Shown one piece after another: positions 10,227-23,983 of a stretch of DNA of 64,000 bases. The position numbers and the translations under genes were made by a program. The stretch comes from Aquilaria yunnanensis (Eukaryota > Streptophyta > Magnoliopsida > Malvales > Thymelaeaceae), in NCBI GenBank assembly GCA_039654915.1, contig CM077594.1, forward strand, positions 94,502,893-94,566,892. The letters are read 5' to 3'. Numbering within the stretch: the stretch's first letter is position 1; each line of letters opens with the position of its first letter. The notes under the pieces are model-generated. The model did no database searches. It saw nothing but the letters and a program-made list of their open reading frames with translations, and was not told the DNA's origin.

Positions 10227-12540
10227 CAAGAATTAGTAAGTTGGACAAAATTTACTTAGTTTCGAGTAATTTATGCCACCAAAAGAGGTTAAGGGGCAAA
10301 ATAGTAATTTTACATCTCGAGGTGTTGATCTAAGGCCCAAGAGTCAAAAATATGTTTTGAACCATAAATCTTGCTTAAAAACCAAAGATTTGCTTAAGTG
10401 TTAAAAATTTGACCAAAAGTTGACTAGAACCACTATTTTTGGGAAGGGGTTATTTTGACAAACTTAAGAAACTTTGGGGACTTGCTGGAAATGAAGTTTA
10501 TAAACTTGGTAAAGTGTTTCTAGCTGCTACTATTCCCATTTTCCCAGCCAAGCTGGAGTTCCTTCTTCCCCTATTTATTTCTTCTTGAATTCTTGCCCAA
10601 AATCAAAGTTTTTTGGTGAAATTGGAAGGCTCCAAGGGTATATAAGCTTTGGGTAGCCTATTTCAAGCTTGTTCCTTGGTTTGGAAGTGTTATCCATGTT
10701 TTTCCAGCTAGAGCAGGGTTTGTACATGAGGTAACTTGAATTCCTTGGTCTTTCATTGTTGGTTTGGTGTTTTATGATATGAGTTTTGCTTGGTTGTTGT
10801 TAATTGTGTGCCATTTAACTTGTTTGCTTGGAACTTAGGTTAAACTTCATGGAGCATTGTTCTTGTTGAATACTTGGCTAATCCTTGCTTGGTAGATGAA
10901 ATTGAGGTAAGGGATGTATAGTTTCAAGCTTATTCAATGCTATTGGAGTGTTGTTGCTTGTTGGAATCAAGTGATTTTGACAATAACATTAGTTATGGGC
11001 AAATGTGTTCATGGTGGACTAGGCTTGGAATTATGGTTTGTGTGATGTTTTGATGCATCATAAAATGTTTGTGATGGTGTATTTGTGGCCTATGCAAATT
11101 TTTTTATAGGTTTATGATGAGTTTAGGCATCCATTGTTTGCCTTGAACTCATAGGAAGCCTCCAAAAAGGCTTAGGAGGGTGTTTTTAAGCTTCAAGACA
11201 TGGGGTCCTAGCGCCAAGGCACCATCCGGCGCTACAACACCCAGGGTGCGTTTTTTTATCCGCAGAGCAAGGTGCTCCTGGTGCACCTAGGCCCTAAAGG
11301 CCTTTTTCAGCAACAATTTCAACTTTCCAAAGAGGATCCGGGGGAGGGCAGGAATGGTCCTAGGGGTGTCTAAGGGTTGTAACGGTACAATGACACTTTG
11401 GAACATAAAAAAACTCTCTCATGATCTAGGGGTTTTCTCATAGTTTGTGAATGGTAAGTGCACCTTATAAGAAAACTAGTTAATAGGCCATAACAAATAC
11501 ACCATTAGATGAGGTGGAAGGTTTAGCACCATTAAGACCTTAGTTGTACATTCAGGTTCAAGGCCTTGATGAGAAAATCTTAGTACACCTAGTGGGTTTT
11601 TAGGGACCTAGGAATTATCAGTCCAACCATAGTGCCCCTGTACAACATAAGGGAGGTTTAACTAGTGATGAATTTTACTAATTAGGCTAGTAGGCAATGT
11701 TTGTTAGTAGACAAGGCTTTGCATTGTTGTTTAAGGACTAGGTAGAGGACAAGTCTTAAGGGACTGAAACATATGCACATAGGTTTAGCCTCACACTGTA
11801 TGAGTTCATAGGAGATTACATATGATAATATATGTGTTGTCCTGAGTATCTTCCTTGCAGGTGAAGACCCTTACTGAGAATTCATGAATTCTCACACTCT
11901 AGTTTATGTTATGCAGATTCTGGCAGTATTGAGCCTGATAACTGCTAGGGGTTGTTGCAGTAGTCTTTTATTGCAGGTATTTTGCTATGAGAATCTACAT
12001 GATTCTAGTTTTCTTAGTTAGTTGTCGGTGAAGTAACCATACTAACTATAGTATTTTTCTTGGCCATAGAGGCTAACAGTACGTGGACAGGCTTTTGAGA
12101 CTCGTCACTGGGACTTATCTCCAAGGTGGGAGTTAGTGGATCTCAGTAAGAGGCTTACATATATTGTATGCCTAGTCGCCTCCTATGTCTATGCTCAGCG
12201 CTTTAGACTTTAAGGTTGCTCTTAGGTGAGGAACATTAGTCTACTTCTTTTAGATGCTTTCCCATGATTGAAATGTGTAGTAATGATAATACAAATGTTG
12301 ATTTTATATGCTTTGACTATTTGAACTTGATTTCAATGAAAAGTGCCTTGGCCAAGTGAATGTTTTATGGTTTCCAGGTACTTAAGTCAAAGCTAAATAA
12401 GCATGCATCTTGCATTTTCTAGGTTAATCAACTAGTTTTATGAAGTTTTAATTCGTGCATATATATAACTACCCAATTGCAACCACAGTGAGATCCGTTC
12501 TCACATACTTCCTAGGCAGGGTTAAGAGCGGCCATGTCAC
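10227..12540. repeat. Probable degenerate LTR-type repeat
   Basis: No ORF of note. The texture is that of a chromovirus/Tekay-like LTR and its flank: GC-rich decayed patches (CACCCAGGGTGCG near 11240) like those in the solo LTR at 15.9-16.1 kb, a spaced run of leader-like motifs, and no splice-supported coding frame. I could not find paired ends or a target duplication, so the call is by resemblance only. Confidence 0.3.
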
Positions 12541-13417
12541 AATTACTCATTGCCTGTTTAGCTAATATGTTATTCATCCTTATGCAACCAGAGTAATGAT
12601 GAGTTTATCGCCTAATGGTTTCGCCAAATATTTCCAAGTAAATTCAAAACAAATCTATATAAAATGAAATGATTTTTCAAACAAATTTACCCCTCTAAAT
12701 GTATTTCCACACTCAACCAGCTTTCCCCACCTGTAACCATTGGTCGCATCCCTTACCTCACCCAGGCTCATTGGCAAACCAGTTCTATTCAGCCAGATCC
12801 ATCCAACCAGAGTTTGCCCAAATAGATATGTTTGACCAAATTTACTAGAACATATTCATTTAACCAGACCTTGATGTCCACTGGGCTTACCTTGCGATGT
12901 TGTCTACCAAATCCAACTCCTCTTCCAATCTCATTAATAGAAGAGCTTCACATGGCTTTTTTCGTCTTTATTTAAAGATGCCAAAGGGTTCCCCTTGCAC
13001 CTAAACCAGTTGGTGTTCGATCAACATGATTATACAGGCTCTGGGAAAATAGGTGGTCACTGGGCACTTATTGGTGATGTCAATTTCACTAGGTTCACTT
13101 GATGGTCAGATTCATTGAAAGATGAAGTGGCCATTGGTTGAATGCTACTGGGTGTAGGCAAATAAGCTGACTATGTAATTGGACACAATTTCAGGGGCAA
13201 ATAAAGGTAAAAAAGTTGGACGCTACATCACTTTTTCTAGGCCAATCAAAAAAACATACTAAATGTCCCAAGTTAAAGTGAGATGAACTAACAAATACTA
13301 ATTTATACATGATATGGCTATGGGGGTAAGACTATTTGTCTTTCCTAACTTTCTGGATGATAGCAGGTTCAAATTTGGATGGTATGATTTGAGGAGAGTA
13401 AGGATGGAAAAGATAAA
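12541..13417. other. Intergenic, nothing recognisable
   Basis: No ORF, repeat pair or RNA gene could be supported here. Confidence 0.4.
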
Positions 13418-13426
13418 TTTTTTATT

Positions 13427-14765
13427 GGGTAAATTTCATTTATGATCTTTAACCTTATCACGTCATCTTAAATGGGTATCTAACTTTCATTTTATCCTCT
13501 TAAAGTCCCCAACCTCCCTATTTCTGTCTCAATCGTAGTACTTCTATCATTTTCATAGTTAACTTTGACAGAATTTTTGTAACAAATGCCAACATTGGTC
13601 TTACTTTTTTATATTCTCACTCAAATAACCCTCAAGCTAATAAATTTATCACTACAACCATCATCTCCTTCTCTTCCTCCCTCATCATCTCCAGCTACAA
13701 CATCCCCGCACATTGACAACTGGCTCCATCATCAATAACCGTCGTTTAACACTTTCTCCAAGCGACCCAGCCTATCGCCAACTATAATTGACAGCCTCTG
13801 TTTCGAATCAATAGCCCTGTTTTTGAATAGACAGACCCCTCATTTCCTCTCCGCTATACTCTTCTTGATCTTTGCTATCTTTGTTAAAATCATTGAGCGA
13901 TGAATCGGATGAATAAGGTTAATCAATCGGCCATTCATGATTCTCGACGCTAGCCGTCATCATCTGTTTGTGATTTGCCTCTCCATTTGTGATTTGCCTC
14001 CAGCCACACAATTTCACATGATTGGAATGGAAGCCACCGGTTGCGATTCAAAAGAGGTACCAGGCCTAACTCGAAAGAGGCCTCCAGGGATTCGGATGGA
14101 AGCTTCCAGACATGGGCATCTGCTGTGGGGCTTGGGGTGGCGTCGGTACCGACAACCGGCTGCTTTGTTCATTGATCTTTGATATTTGACATAATTAAAT
14201 TAATTATATTTTTTGTAATTAATTATATTACTTGAAAAAAGTATCATTATTTATTGTTTTCAATGAAAATTTTATTTGTAATTAAAATTTATTTTTATAG
14301 ATATAATGGATTCTATTATTACCAATTTCAACGGTCTGGCCTTGGCCAAGCTAACTTGCATTAGTTCAGAGGCTCTCTGCCCAGTAACTGATGCAATCTG
14401 GTTCAAGTGGAGTTTGTACACCGTGAACCAGTACGAGTGTGTTGATGTTGTTAAGGATTATTGATAATATTTTCAATGGGCTGGGCTGTGGTGGCTAGAG
14501 ATGGTAAGGAAGGAAAGAGAAGAGGAGATGATGGTTGTAGTGATAAATTTATTAGCTTGAAGGTTATTTGAGTGGGAATAAAAAAATGTAAGACCAATGT
14601 TGGCATTTGTCACAAAAATTTTGTCAAAGTTAACCATAAAAATAATGGAAGGACTACGATTGAGATAGAAATAGGGAGGTTGGGGACTTTAAGAGGACAA
14701 AATGAAGGTTAGGGACCCGTTTAGGATGACGCAATAAGGTTAGGGACCATAAATGAAATTTACCC
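13427..14765. mobile_element. Mutator-like element (MULE), 1.34 kb, exact 9-bp TSD
   Basis: Long terminal inverted repeats of about 180 bp (13427-13605 and 14588-14765) begin GGGTAAATTTCATTTATG and match with few mismatches. The flanking 9 bases are identical (TTTTTTATT at 13418-13426 and 14766-14774), the size expected for Mutator. There is no transposase. The interior (about 13640-14180) is clearly more GC-rich than the TIRs and includes an 81-codon open frame at 13937-14182 with no recognised domain. That interior may be captured DNA (Pack-MULE style). Confidence 0.92.
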
Positions 14766-14774
14766 TTTTTTATT

Positions 14775-15083
14775 CCTTAGAGTGAAAAAAATACCACAAA
14801 AATAATAAATATCATGAATTTCACCATTCATCTACTCAGTCAAACAACTTGTAAAGTTGTGAGCCATGTATCATATAATGTTTTCCAAAAACATGACCAT
14901 TTTTCCTAAACACTTAATTCGAAAATGCGACACCTAATTGGAAAATGTGACTTTTTTTTTCTTTTCTAAAGAAAGCCATAAGATTGTTTTAGAAAACGAT
15001 ACTAACTAGTACTTATGTTCAAAACATAGTTATAGTTAGTATCATCATATGTGTTTGTCGTTCACATATATAAAGATCCTTTA
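14775..15083. other. Intergenic, nothing recognisable
   Basis: AT-rich, without ORFs or repeat structure that I could support. Confidence 0.4.
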
Positions 15084-15447
15084 GTAGATGGTGCTTGGAT
15101 GAGGTTTTCGAGGTTGGGTGCTGACACTTGGCTATGGATAGGATCTAATGCCCCTCAAAGACATTAGGATTGTCATGTCTAGCAGGATTGCTCTTTAGCA
15201 CTTGAAGCAAAGTTATTTGCTATTTCGGGGGCAGTGCAGCAAGAAATAAAAGTTAAGTTAAATAATATTACTATTTTATCTGATTGCTCCCAGGCACTGG
15301 CAGCTTTGCACGGATTGATGTCTCTTACTGCTACCTACTTAGAATTGGTTGGCAATCTTTTACTATTAATAGAGTCTTTAGATTGCTATATGGTGATAAT
15401 TGTGCTTTAACAATGCGTGACATAGGCACATGAGGTGGCAACATCTT
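15084..15447 (+). pseudogene. RNase H-like domain remnant (LINE/RVT_3 type)
   Basis: One frame reads VDGAWM at the start, then, after two stops, SLALEAKLFAISGAV, then ILSDCSQALAALHG, then two more stops before AHEVATS. This is the D..E..D spacing of the plant RNase H-like domain found in LINE-type reverse transcriptases and related genes. No RT is next to it. It is a decayed fragment. Confidence 0.6.
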
Positions 15448-17073
15448 TACTTTCTTCCTTTATCATCTAATTCTTTGATTTTGTCAACCAAAAGAAAAAT
15501 ATAAAGGTACCATATATAGTAGAAGAATGAATGGTTGTTTATCATCAATCGTGCTAGCCCCCAATTTAACATCATTAACTTAATTTTTTTGATATCATTT
15601 GTCTAATTTGAAATATATTTTGTCTAGCTCAAGATGTATTTGTCTAGAATGAATGCCATTTTATCTAAAATTGAGTTATTTTATTTTAATTGTATTTTTG
15701 TTTTTAAGATTCCTTTGTTTAGTTTTAAAATGTATTTATTTAAGATTGAAATTATCTTTTCTAGATTTGAGAAAAAATTGATCATTTAAATTGTATATAT
15801 ATATATATATAATATGTCACACCCAAAACTGGCCCAAGCCTAGGCATGTGTATTGCTAGCCATAGGGAGTAACACTAGGGCTACCTAGGGCACCATTGTA
15901 ATGTGCCCATAGAGTGCCTACCTTAGTGCTTAAACCTTTTGGGACATATCAACCAAGCACCCCAGGCACCCTCTAGGTACCTAGGTAGCACACCCAGGGC
16001 GCACAAGGACACGTTGCTAAGGCGTTAGTGCACGCCCCAGGACACAGTTAAGGTATAGTGCGTATGCGCCCTAGGACGCCTACTAGTCTCAGTATTGTTT
16101 CGTACGCGTAGTTTCTAAGGCACCTTTGCTCGAAAGGATCTACATTTGTGTAATATTTCATTGCCTCAAATCATTCATGGAAATCACTTTAGAATGCAAG
16201 ACAACCAAGATACCCAAACTTTGTTTACAAAATCATGCAGTTTTCATGCACATAGAGGTTTATACAACATGGTGAACTTACTAGTGGCCACACTATCCCA
16301 CCATTAGGCCCGGTACAAGCACAAGTTCATAAACACTAACATTAATATTTCCTAAGTACTACACCTTTCATAATGGCATGTTCCCACATTCACAGCCAAA
16401 AAGTGCCTACAAGCAAATTATCTTCAATATATAAGCTTGTTTCATACAAATGACTTGTTTAACCTAAGTATTGAGCAATAGTGAGATTGAGTTAAGTAAC
16501 ACTACCTCTCTAACCCGTTTGCACAAAATACTTAACAAAAGCCCAAGTTAGTCCTCTATTTTTTTTCCTTGGAGTACATAAAGATAGGGCGTGAGTTATA
16601 TAACTTAGTAAGGAACACAACACAACTATAAGGCCTAAGTTCTGGTTAAGTCTAAGCACTTAACTTATCGAAGTCCCTGCAAAGGTAAACACTAAAACAC
16701 AAGAGCATATCATATAACAACATATACATATAAAACCAAAGGGGTTAGCATGCGCAAACAATCAATCAAGCACACAAATACACACTCCACCAACTCCAGT
16801 TACCCTAGGCAGCCAACAGGGCCTAGCAAGCATAACCATACATTAAATTCAATTCCTTTAGTCCATTAGGTTTAACTAGCCTACTAGAAAGCTCCAGACT
16901 CAAGGTTTGAGCTGGCAAACTTAAACCCAACTCCTAATGCTTGCCTTCTATATAGCTAATTAGCAATATCATAGTTACCCGAAGGTAACCTAAGCCCTTA
17001 ATAGCCTCTTAGGTTCATGTGGCAACATTGTTATCCCTTAAGTGCCTAATATTTCACTAGAACATGAATATAC

Positions 17074-18489
17074 TGTTGGGTTTCGGGAGCCAAACAGCGC
17101 AGCGGAATTTAACCGAAACCCTCCAGGATCCAAGTGAAACGGGGTAAGCCGGGTGTTCGAAAATTTTATACCTAATTTTCGGTTGAGATCTCTCACTCAA
17201 CTGTAGAGTCGAATCACAAAACTTGAACAGTTGACGTGTTTAGGCTCTCTATGGTATCCACACGAGCCTCTCAGGATCACCACGCTTCCACCACGTCCCG
17301 GCAGATGCGTTTCTTTTGCGCTCGCTGTGCTAGCTTGCGTCCTCCAAGGAATTGCAAGAGAAGAGTGCGGTTGTCCTTTTGGGAGCCTAGGGCAAGGAGA
17401 CCTGCGAATTTCTTACTTAAAAGTTGTATTTATAGTGAGAATCAACTTCTAGGCCTAATGGGTTTCAAAGCCCTAATCTAATTAGGATTTAATTTCGGGC
17501 TTAATAATGGCTCAACTCATTGGCCCATTATTAATATGAAATTAAAGTGAAACCATAACCCAAATAATTAGCCCATGCACTCTAATGATCCAAATAGCTC
17601 TATGTGTGCGACCCAATAGGCTATTGCCATGTTGGCAATGATCATAAATCACATTTATGATCATAAGCAATGAGCAGTGTCTAGCAACACATCATTGCTA
17701 CCCAAGTGACAAGATTGTTGGTGAATCAACTAAACCTTTATGATCATCACCGATATATGCCATTGTCCCTTTTTCCAAGATATCAAGACTAAGCACGAGA
17801 CATGGAATGTGTCACTCTTGTATAGCCCAATCTTCGGTTTCTTGATTACCGAGTAGACCAACTTAAACTGACGACATTGATATCATATATCAACTCATCG
17901 GAGCATGGCCATGCATTTTCTAAGTCTTACTCTATCAAGGGGCCCAAAGATATTACTCCCGTTACATAGGAGGGACAAATCCCATCTTGATCATACAAAT
18001 CCCTCCGCATGATATGTGACATACCCAATGACCTCCTTCAAGTTCACTCAGTTACGAGCAACAAAGGAAAGTATCAAAGTATGTGACTCACATGTAGGGA
18101 ACCTTGATGATCTTAGGTCGAAGGACTACATATACCATGATCACTATGAGAATCACTTATGACACTCATATAACGATCCATGAAGTGTTCTCATGGTGGG
18201 TCGGTCCAGTACACAAGTTCTCTAGCTTGTACCCATATGTAGACTACATATCTCTTATTAGTCTCCACATATGCTAGTCATTATGTATTATTGCAACCCG
18301 CTCCACAATAATACTAGACTAGGGACGTTTAAGAATATCATTATTCTAGGGTTACAATTATGTTTATTATGTTACGCAGAAACAAAACAACAAACAAAAT
18401 TGCTGGATTAATGCCTCAATAAAATATAATGACTCAATATGCAAAAATACAATAATCTCATGATTGGCTTTTTGGGCACAACATTAACA
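17074..18489 (-). repeat. Copia 3' LTR (left)
   Basis: TGTTGGGTTTCGGGAGCC to CACAACATTAACA, 1416 bp. Compared with the right LTR it carries an extra 11 bp near 17284. Small open frames in it are not genes. Confidence 0.95.
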
Positions 18490-21400
18490 ATCTCCCACTT
18501 GCACTAAAAGCCAATCATCCGTGTATCTAATACCGGTGGACCTAGAATGGCTATCATGCTTCTGCTGCGTAAGGGGCTTTGTCAGTGGATCAGCAATGTT
18601 GTTGTCTGTCGAAGTCCTGCATATCCTTACATTACCCCTCTCGATGATCTCCCTGATGAGATGATAGCGTCGGAGTATGTGTTTGGATCGTTGGTGAGAT
18701 CGAGGTTCCTTAGCCTGTGCGATTGCTCCATTGTTGTCACAATGGAGCTCTATCGGGTCGACAATGCTTGGAACTACTCCAAGTTCAGTGATGAACTTCT
18801 TGATCCAAACTGCCTCCTTCGCAGCATCAAAGGCGGCAATGTACTCAGATTCTGTTGTAGAGTCAGCTACTGTCTCTTGCTTTGAACTCTTCCAGCTCAC
18901 AGCACCACCACCAATACAAAACACATAACTAGATTGCGATCTAAAATTATCCTTATCGGATTGGAAGCTTGCATCGGTGTAACCCCTTACAACGAGCTCA
19001 TCTTCACCTCCAAAGACCAAGAATGCATCCTTAGTCTTTCGTAAGTACTTAAGGATGTTCTTAACAGCTGTCCAGTGACTTTCACCGGGGTTCAATTGGT
19101 ACCTACTCGTCATGCTCAAAGCATATGAGACATCGGGACGAGTACATATCATGGCATACATGATAGATCCAATTGCTGAGGCATATGGAATCTTACTCAT
19201 GCGCTCTCTCTCCTCGGTTGTACTCGGACACTAAGATCTAGAAAGAGTGATACCATGTGACATGGGCAAGAATCCTTTCTTGGAATCTTGCATGCTAAAC
19301 CTCTTTAGCACCTTGTCAATATATGTACTTTGACTTAGGCCAAGATGCTTTCTAGATCTATCTCTATAGATCCTGATGCCTAACACATAGGCTGCTTCAC
19401 CCAAGTCCTTCATAGAGAAACATTTCCCTAGCCAAGTCTTCACAGACTGTAGCTCAGGAATGTCATTCCCGATGAGTAGTATGTCATCTACATACAACAC
19501 CAAGAAGACAATAGCGCTCCCACTAACCTTCTTGTAGACACAAGGTTCATCTTCATTTTTGATAAAACCAAACTCTTTGATTGCATCATCAAAATGAAGA
19601 TTCCAACTTCGAGAAGCTTGCTTCAGTCCATAAATGGACCTTTGCAATTTGCACACTTTATTGGCATTCTCAGGAGTGACAAAACCCTCAGGTTGTGTCA
19701 TGTACACATCCTCAAGTAGCTTTCCATTTAGGAATGCAGTTTTGACATCCATTTGCCATATCTCATAATCATAGTGTGCAGCAATAGCAAACAAAATTCG
19801 GATGGATTTAAGCATAGCAACTGGTGAAAAAGTTTCATCATAGTCAATACCATGAATTTGCTTGAAACCTTTTGCGACCAATCGTCCCTTAAAGGTAATC
19901 ACATTACCATCCATGTCAGTTTTCTTCTTGAAAACCCATTTGCACCTTATGGGTTTTACCCCTTCAGGTGGGTCAACCAAAGTCCATACTTGGTTTTCAT
20001 ACATGGATTCCATCTCGGATTTCATGGCCACTAGCCACTTCTCAGAGTCAGGCCCCGACATAGCTTGTTGATAGGTTGTGGGCTCATCTTGATCCATGAG
20101 CATCACATCACCGGTGTGAGTCACGAGAAATCCATATCTCTCGGGCTCACGCCGAATCCTACCAGTCCTACGTGGGCTCTGTGCTACAGGAACAGACTCT
20201 TGAACCACAACATCTTGTGGTGTCTGTTCAGGTTCCATTTCAGGTTCGAAGTCTCCTTGTTGTTCTTGAATTTCTTCAAGTTCTGTTTTCCTCCCACTAG
20301 TTCCTTTAGAGATAAACTCTTTCTCTAAAAAGACACCAGTTCGAGCAACAAACACTTTTTGCTCAGAGGGATTGTAGAAATAGTAACCCTTTGTTTCTTT
20401 GGGATACTCAACAAAAAGGCATTTTTGAGATTTGGGCCCTAGTTTGTCAGAGGATTGACGTTTCACATAAGCGTCACAGCCCCAAATCTTCATAAAAGAC
20501 AAATTGGGACGCCTCCAACTCTATATCTCATATGGTATCTTTTGAATCGATTTAGATGGAACTCGGTTTAGTGTAAAAGCGGCTATCTCTAGAGCATGTC
20601 CTCAAAAGAAGTTTGGAAGGTCAGCTTGACTCATCATGGAGCGAACCATGTTTAACAGAGTTCGATTTCTCCTTTCAGAAACACCATTTCATTGAGGTGT
20701 ACCTGGTGGAGTGAGTTGTGATACTATACCACACTCCTTCAGATAGTCAAGGAATTCTCGATCCAAGTACTCTCCACCTCGATCTGATCGAAGCACTTTG
20801 ATACTCTTCCCGAGTTGATTCTCTACTTCATTCTTGAATTCTTTGAACTTTTCAAAGGATTCTGACTTGTGTCTCATAAGATACAAATAGCCATATCTGC
20901 TGAAGTCATCAGTGAAAGTAATGAAGTATTGGAAACCTCCTCTAGCTTGTGTAGACATAGGGCCACATACATCACTATGTATGAGTCCTAGTAAGTCATT
21001 AGCCCTTTCATTTTGCCCTGTGAATGGGGCTTTGGTCATCTTGCCCAACAAACATGACTTACATGTCTCATATGATTCAAAATCAAATGAGTCCAAAAGT
21101 CCATCCTTATGGAGCTTGGATATGCGGGTCTCATTTATATGGCCTAAGCGACAGTGCCAGAGATAGGTCGAGTTTAAATCATTTAATCTAACCTTCTTGG
21201 TATTCACATTATAGATTGGATCTTCAAGGTCTAGAACATACAACCCATTGCTAAGTTGAGCACTACCATAAAAGATTTCATTCAAATAAATAGAACAACA
21301 TTTGTCCTTTATTATAAATGAAAAACCTTTCTTGTCCAAACAAGAAACAGAAATCAAATTTCTACTAATAGTAGGCACAAAGTAGCAGTTGTCTAATTCT

Positions 21401-22455
21401 AAAACTAATCCACTAGGTAAAGTGAGAACATAAGTCCCTACGGCTAAGGCAGCAACCCTTGCTTCATTTCCAACACGTAGGTCCACTTCACCTCGGGCCA
21501 ATCTTCTACTTCTACTTAGATCCTGCACATTTGCACAAATGTGAGATCCACATCCAGTATCCAATACCCAAGATGAGGAAGTAGAAAAGTTAGCCTCTAT
21601 AACAAAAACACCTGAAGTGGAAGTCTTACTTCCCTTTTCCTTAGCAAGTGCTTCAAGATAGAGCTTACAGTTGCGCTTCCAGTGTCCAGGTTGCTTACAA
21701 TGGAAGCACTCCCCTTCCTTTGCCACACCACCCTTTGGTTTCAGTGCAGCTGAAGAAGAACTAGCATTGGACTTTCCATTAGCTTTATCCTTCTTCTTGT
21801 TGGCTTTTCCTTTTCCCTTGCCCTTTTGAACCATCAAAATGGGCTTAGCCTTCTTAAGGTTTTGCTCAGCAGTTCTCAACATGTTGAGCAATTCAGGGAG
21901 GGACTTGTCAAGGTCGTTCATGTTATAGTTCATGATGAACTGACTGTAGCTTTCAGGAAACGATTGCAAGACTACATCAATAGCCAACTCTTTCTGAAGA
22001 GCAAATCCCAAATTCTCAAGATTCTTAATGTACCCAATCATCTTGAGCTCATGAGGAGCCACGGGACTTCCTTCAGACATCTTGCACTGAAACAATGCCT
22101 TAGAGGTCTCAAACCTCTCATGCCTAGCTTGCTCTTGGAAAAGCATTTTGAGATGTTCGATCATATCGAACGCCCCCATGTTCTCATGTTGCTTCTGAAG
22201 CTCAGATTCCATGGTAATAAGCATGAGGCATGCAACATCCAAAGCATCATCAGAATGCCTCTTGTGAGCATCCCTTTCAGCTCTTGGAGCAGTGGCAGCA
22301 GGCTCATTCGAAATGGGCTGCTCTAGGACATAAGCCTTTCTCTCTTGTTTGAGGACTATACTCAAGTTTCGGTACCATTTGAGAAAGTTGGTCCCATTCA
22401 GTTTTTCCTTCTCAAGGATCGATCGCAACGAAAGTGTCGATGTGTTTTGTGTCAT
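18484..22455 (-). pseudogene. Copia gag-pol polyprotein with four premature stops
   Basis: One frame of 1,324 codons from ATG 22455 to a stop at 18484, running slightly into the LTR. In order: gag with zinc knuckle CFHCKQPGHWKRNC (about 21672-21713); aspartic protease core VLDTGCGSHIC; integrase HHCC zinc region (LWHCRLGHI..CKSCLLGK) and catalytic part (IHSDVCGPM, FTDDFSRYGYLY); RT with YVDD (about 19485-19500); RNase H (YTDASFQSDKDN). Stops near 20687, 20605 and 20521 fall where copia proteins have Trp (TGG to TGA, TGA, TAG), and one at 19228 looks like Gln CAG to TAG. All are G-to-A or C-to-T changes; the frame is otherwise intact. Confidence 0.92.
18490..18502 (-). other. Polypurine tract of copia element
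   Basis: On the minus strand AAGTGGGAGATT abuts the 3' LTR, where the plus-strand DNA primer of the element should be. Confidence 0.7.
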
Positions 22456-23964
22456 GGTTATCTACAACAGTAAATATGCAGTGTAAGAGTCATGTATTTT
22501 AATTCATTTAATAAGGACTTTTTATTAAACGATACTCCCACTATTTTCCTCAAAATAATAACCCTCGATATTATTTCGGAACACCTCGACGCTAAGGTAT
22601 TCTAGTGGGCCAAGATCCATATTTGACCACAACCTGAGTCAGCTTTGGCTTTTCTCTCAAGTTACAGCTATTTAGGTAGGCAACTCCTTGCCAATTGCAT
22701 CTTATGCAACTCTTGGATAGTTGGGTGAACAACACTTGTCCAAGCTCATCTCATGAACTTAAGCCCAACTCTATGCCTCTAAGTCCCTAATCCTATTAGG
22801 ATGACTTAGTTAAGTCGAACCCAAAGTTAGCAGTTTGGATATCACTATTATCCCATCGCGCCTTACCAAGATGAACATAGGTGCTTTGCTTTGGCAAACC
22901 CACCTAATGTTGATCAAAGTCTTGACGAGTGCCAACATTTGGAAGGCATCCTATTTAATGACTTAATATTTGTTTGAGGGATTTTTTCTTTTGATCTCAC
23001 CAATTTGTTATCTCCGGTTGTTTTATACATGCATCACATACAAATATAAAACATGCATCTCATGCTTACAAGAAATAAACGTGACATGGTTATAGCCCAA
23101 ACTATGCGATATTCTCAAGCCAATGAGAATATCATAAAAGCCTAAGAAAAGAAAAGAGTCTTCACAAGCTCCTTCTCTTCCTTTCTTGGTTGCCCTTTTG
23201 TTGTCACCTCCTTGGACATACCACCTTGGACGATCCCATAATGCACCATTACATCAATAATAGAAACCTCGAGTTACATTCGAGGGGAGTAAGGTGAGAA
23301 GAGAATGTACAATGAGGGTGATAAGAAAAGGCACGACTCGCAGGCCGTATTTACAAGTACAACCAATAAAGGGTTATAACCATGCACCATGCTTCAAACA
23401 CCAATCAGCATATCATGTCAAATCTCATTCAACAAAGATGCATGCCAATTTTTGCGTGTTGATTAATCAGTTTTTATTTATGTGGCGCTTCGCATATGGC
23501 GGTCCCGCTGGCCGGTCAGCGGGCGGTGGTTTCGCTGACCGGTTAGCAGACGGGATCAAGGGGAGCCGCCCTTGCGGGGGGCGTGGGGGGCAGCGCCCCT
23601 CGGCGCAAAAAATTGTCTTACAATTGCTTAGCCCGAAATCTTCTATTTCGAGAAAGTAGGCACCCGAGACTCCTCCATTCGAGCCACCAAAAATACCTTA
23701 CTTTCGGTGCCCGAACATGCCGAATCCGAACAAACTTAGGGTTTTTGCAACTATTGCAAGAATCCTAATCCATATAGGTATCTTATACCTATCAATTTTA
23801 GGTTAATCTCATTAACCAATTTGTGTCGTTTCTTCATATATCTTATATGTTCATTACGAATTCCGGTTTCATGTATCATGAATCAATCTAATTAATCATG
23901 GCCGAAAACCAATCGAACACATAGCATCATGCGATTCAACACTCAATCCTGATTTAGGGTTTCA
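22456..23964 (-). other. Copia 5' leader between PBS and gag
   Basis: 1.5 kb without a credible ORF on the minus strand. It contains a GC-rich patch with short inverted motifs (about 23500-23600, GCTGGCCGGTCAGCGGG). The plus-strand frames at 23294-23768 run opposite to the element and are not supported. Confidence 0.7.
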
Positions 23965-23982
23965 CCAGTAGCTCTGATACCA
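23965..23982 (-). other. Copia primer binding site (tRNA-iMet type)
   Basis: On the minus strand TGGTATCAGAGCTACTGG starts one base after the 5' LTR. TGGTATCAGAGC is the standard initiator-methionine tRNA complement of copia elements. Confidence 0.95.
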
Positions 23983-23983
23983 T

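Noticed and set aside
17231..17481. Short plus-strand frames in the copia LTR (also 24141-24380)
   Set aside because: Repeated in both LTRs only because the LTRs are copies; antisense to the element and without a family match.
23294..23768. Plus-strand frames in the copia leader
   Set aside because: Opposite to element transcription, GC-rich patch, no domain.
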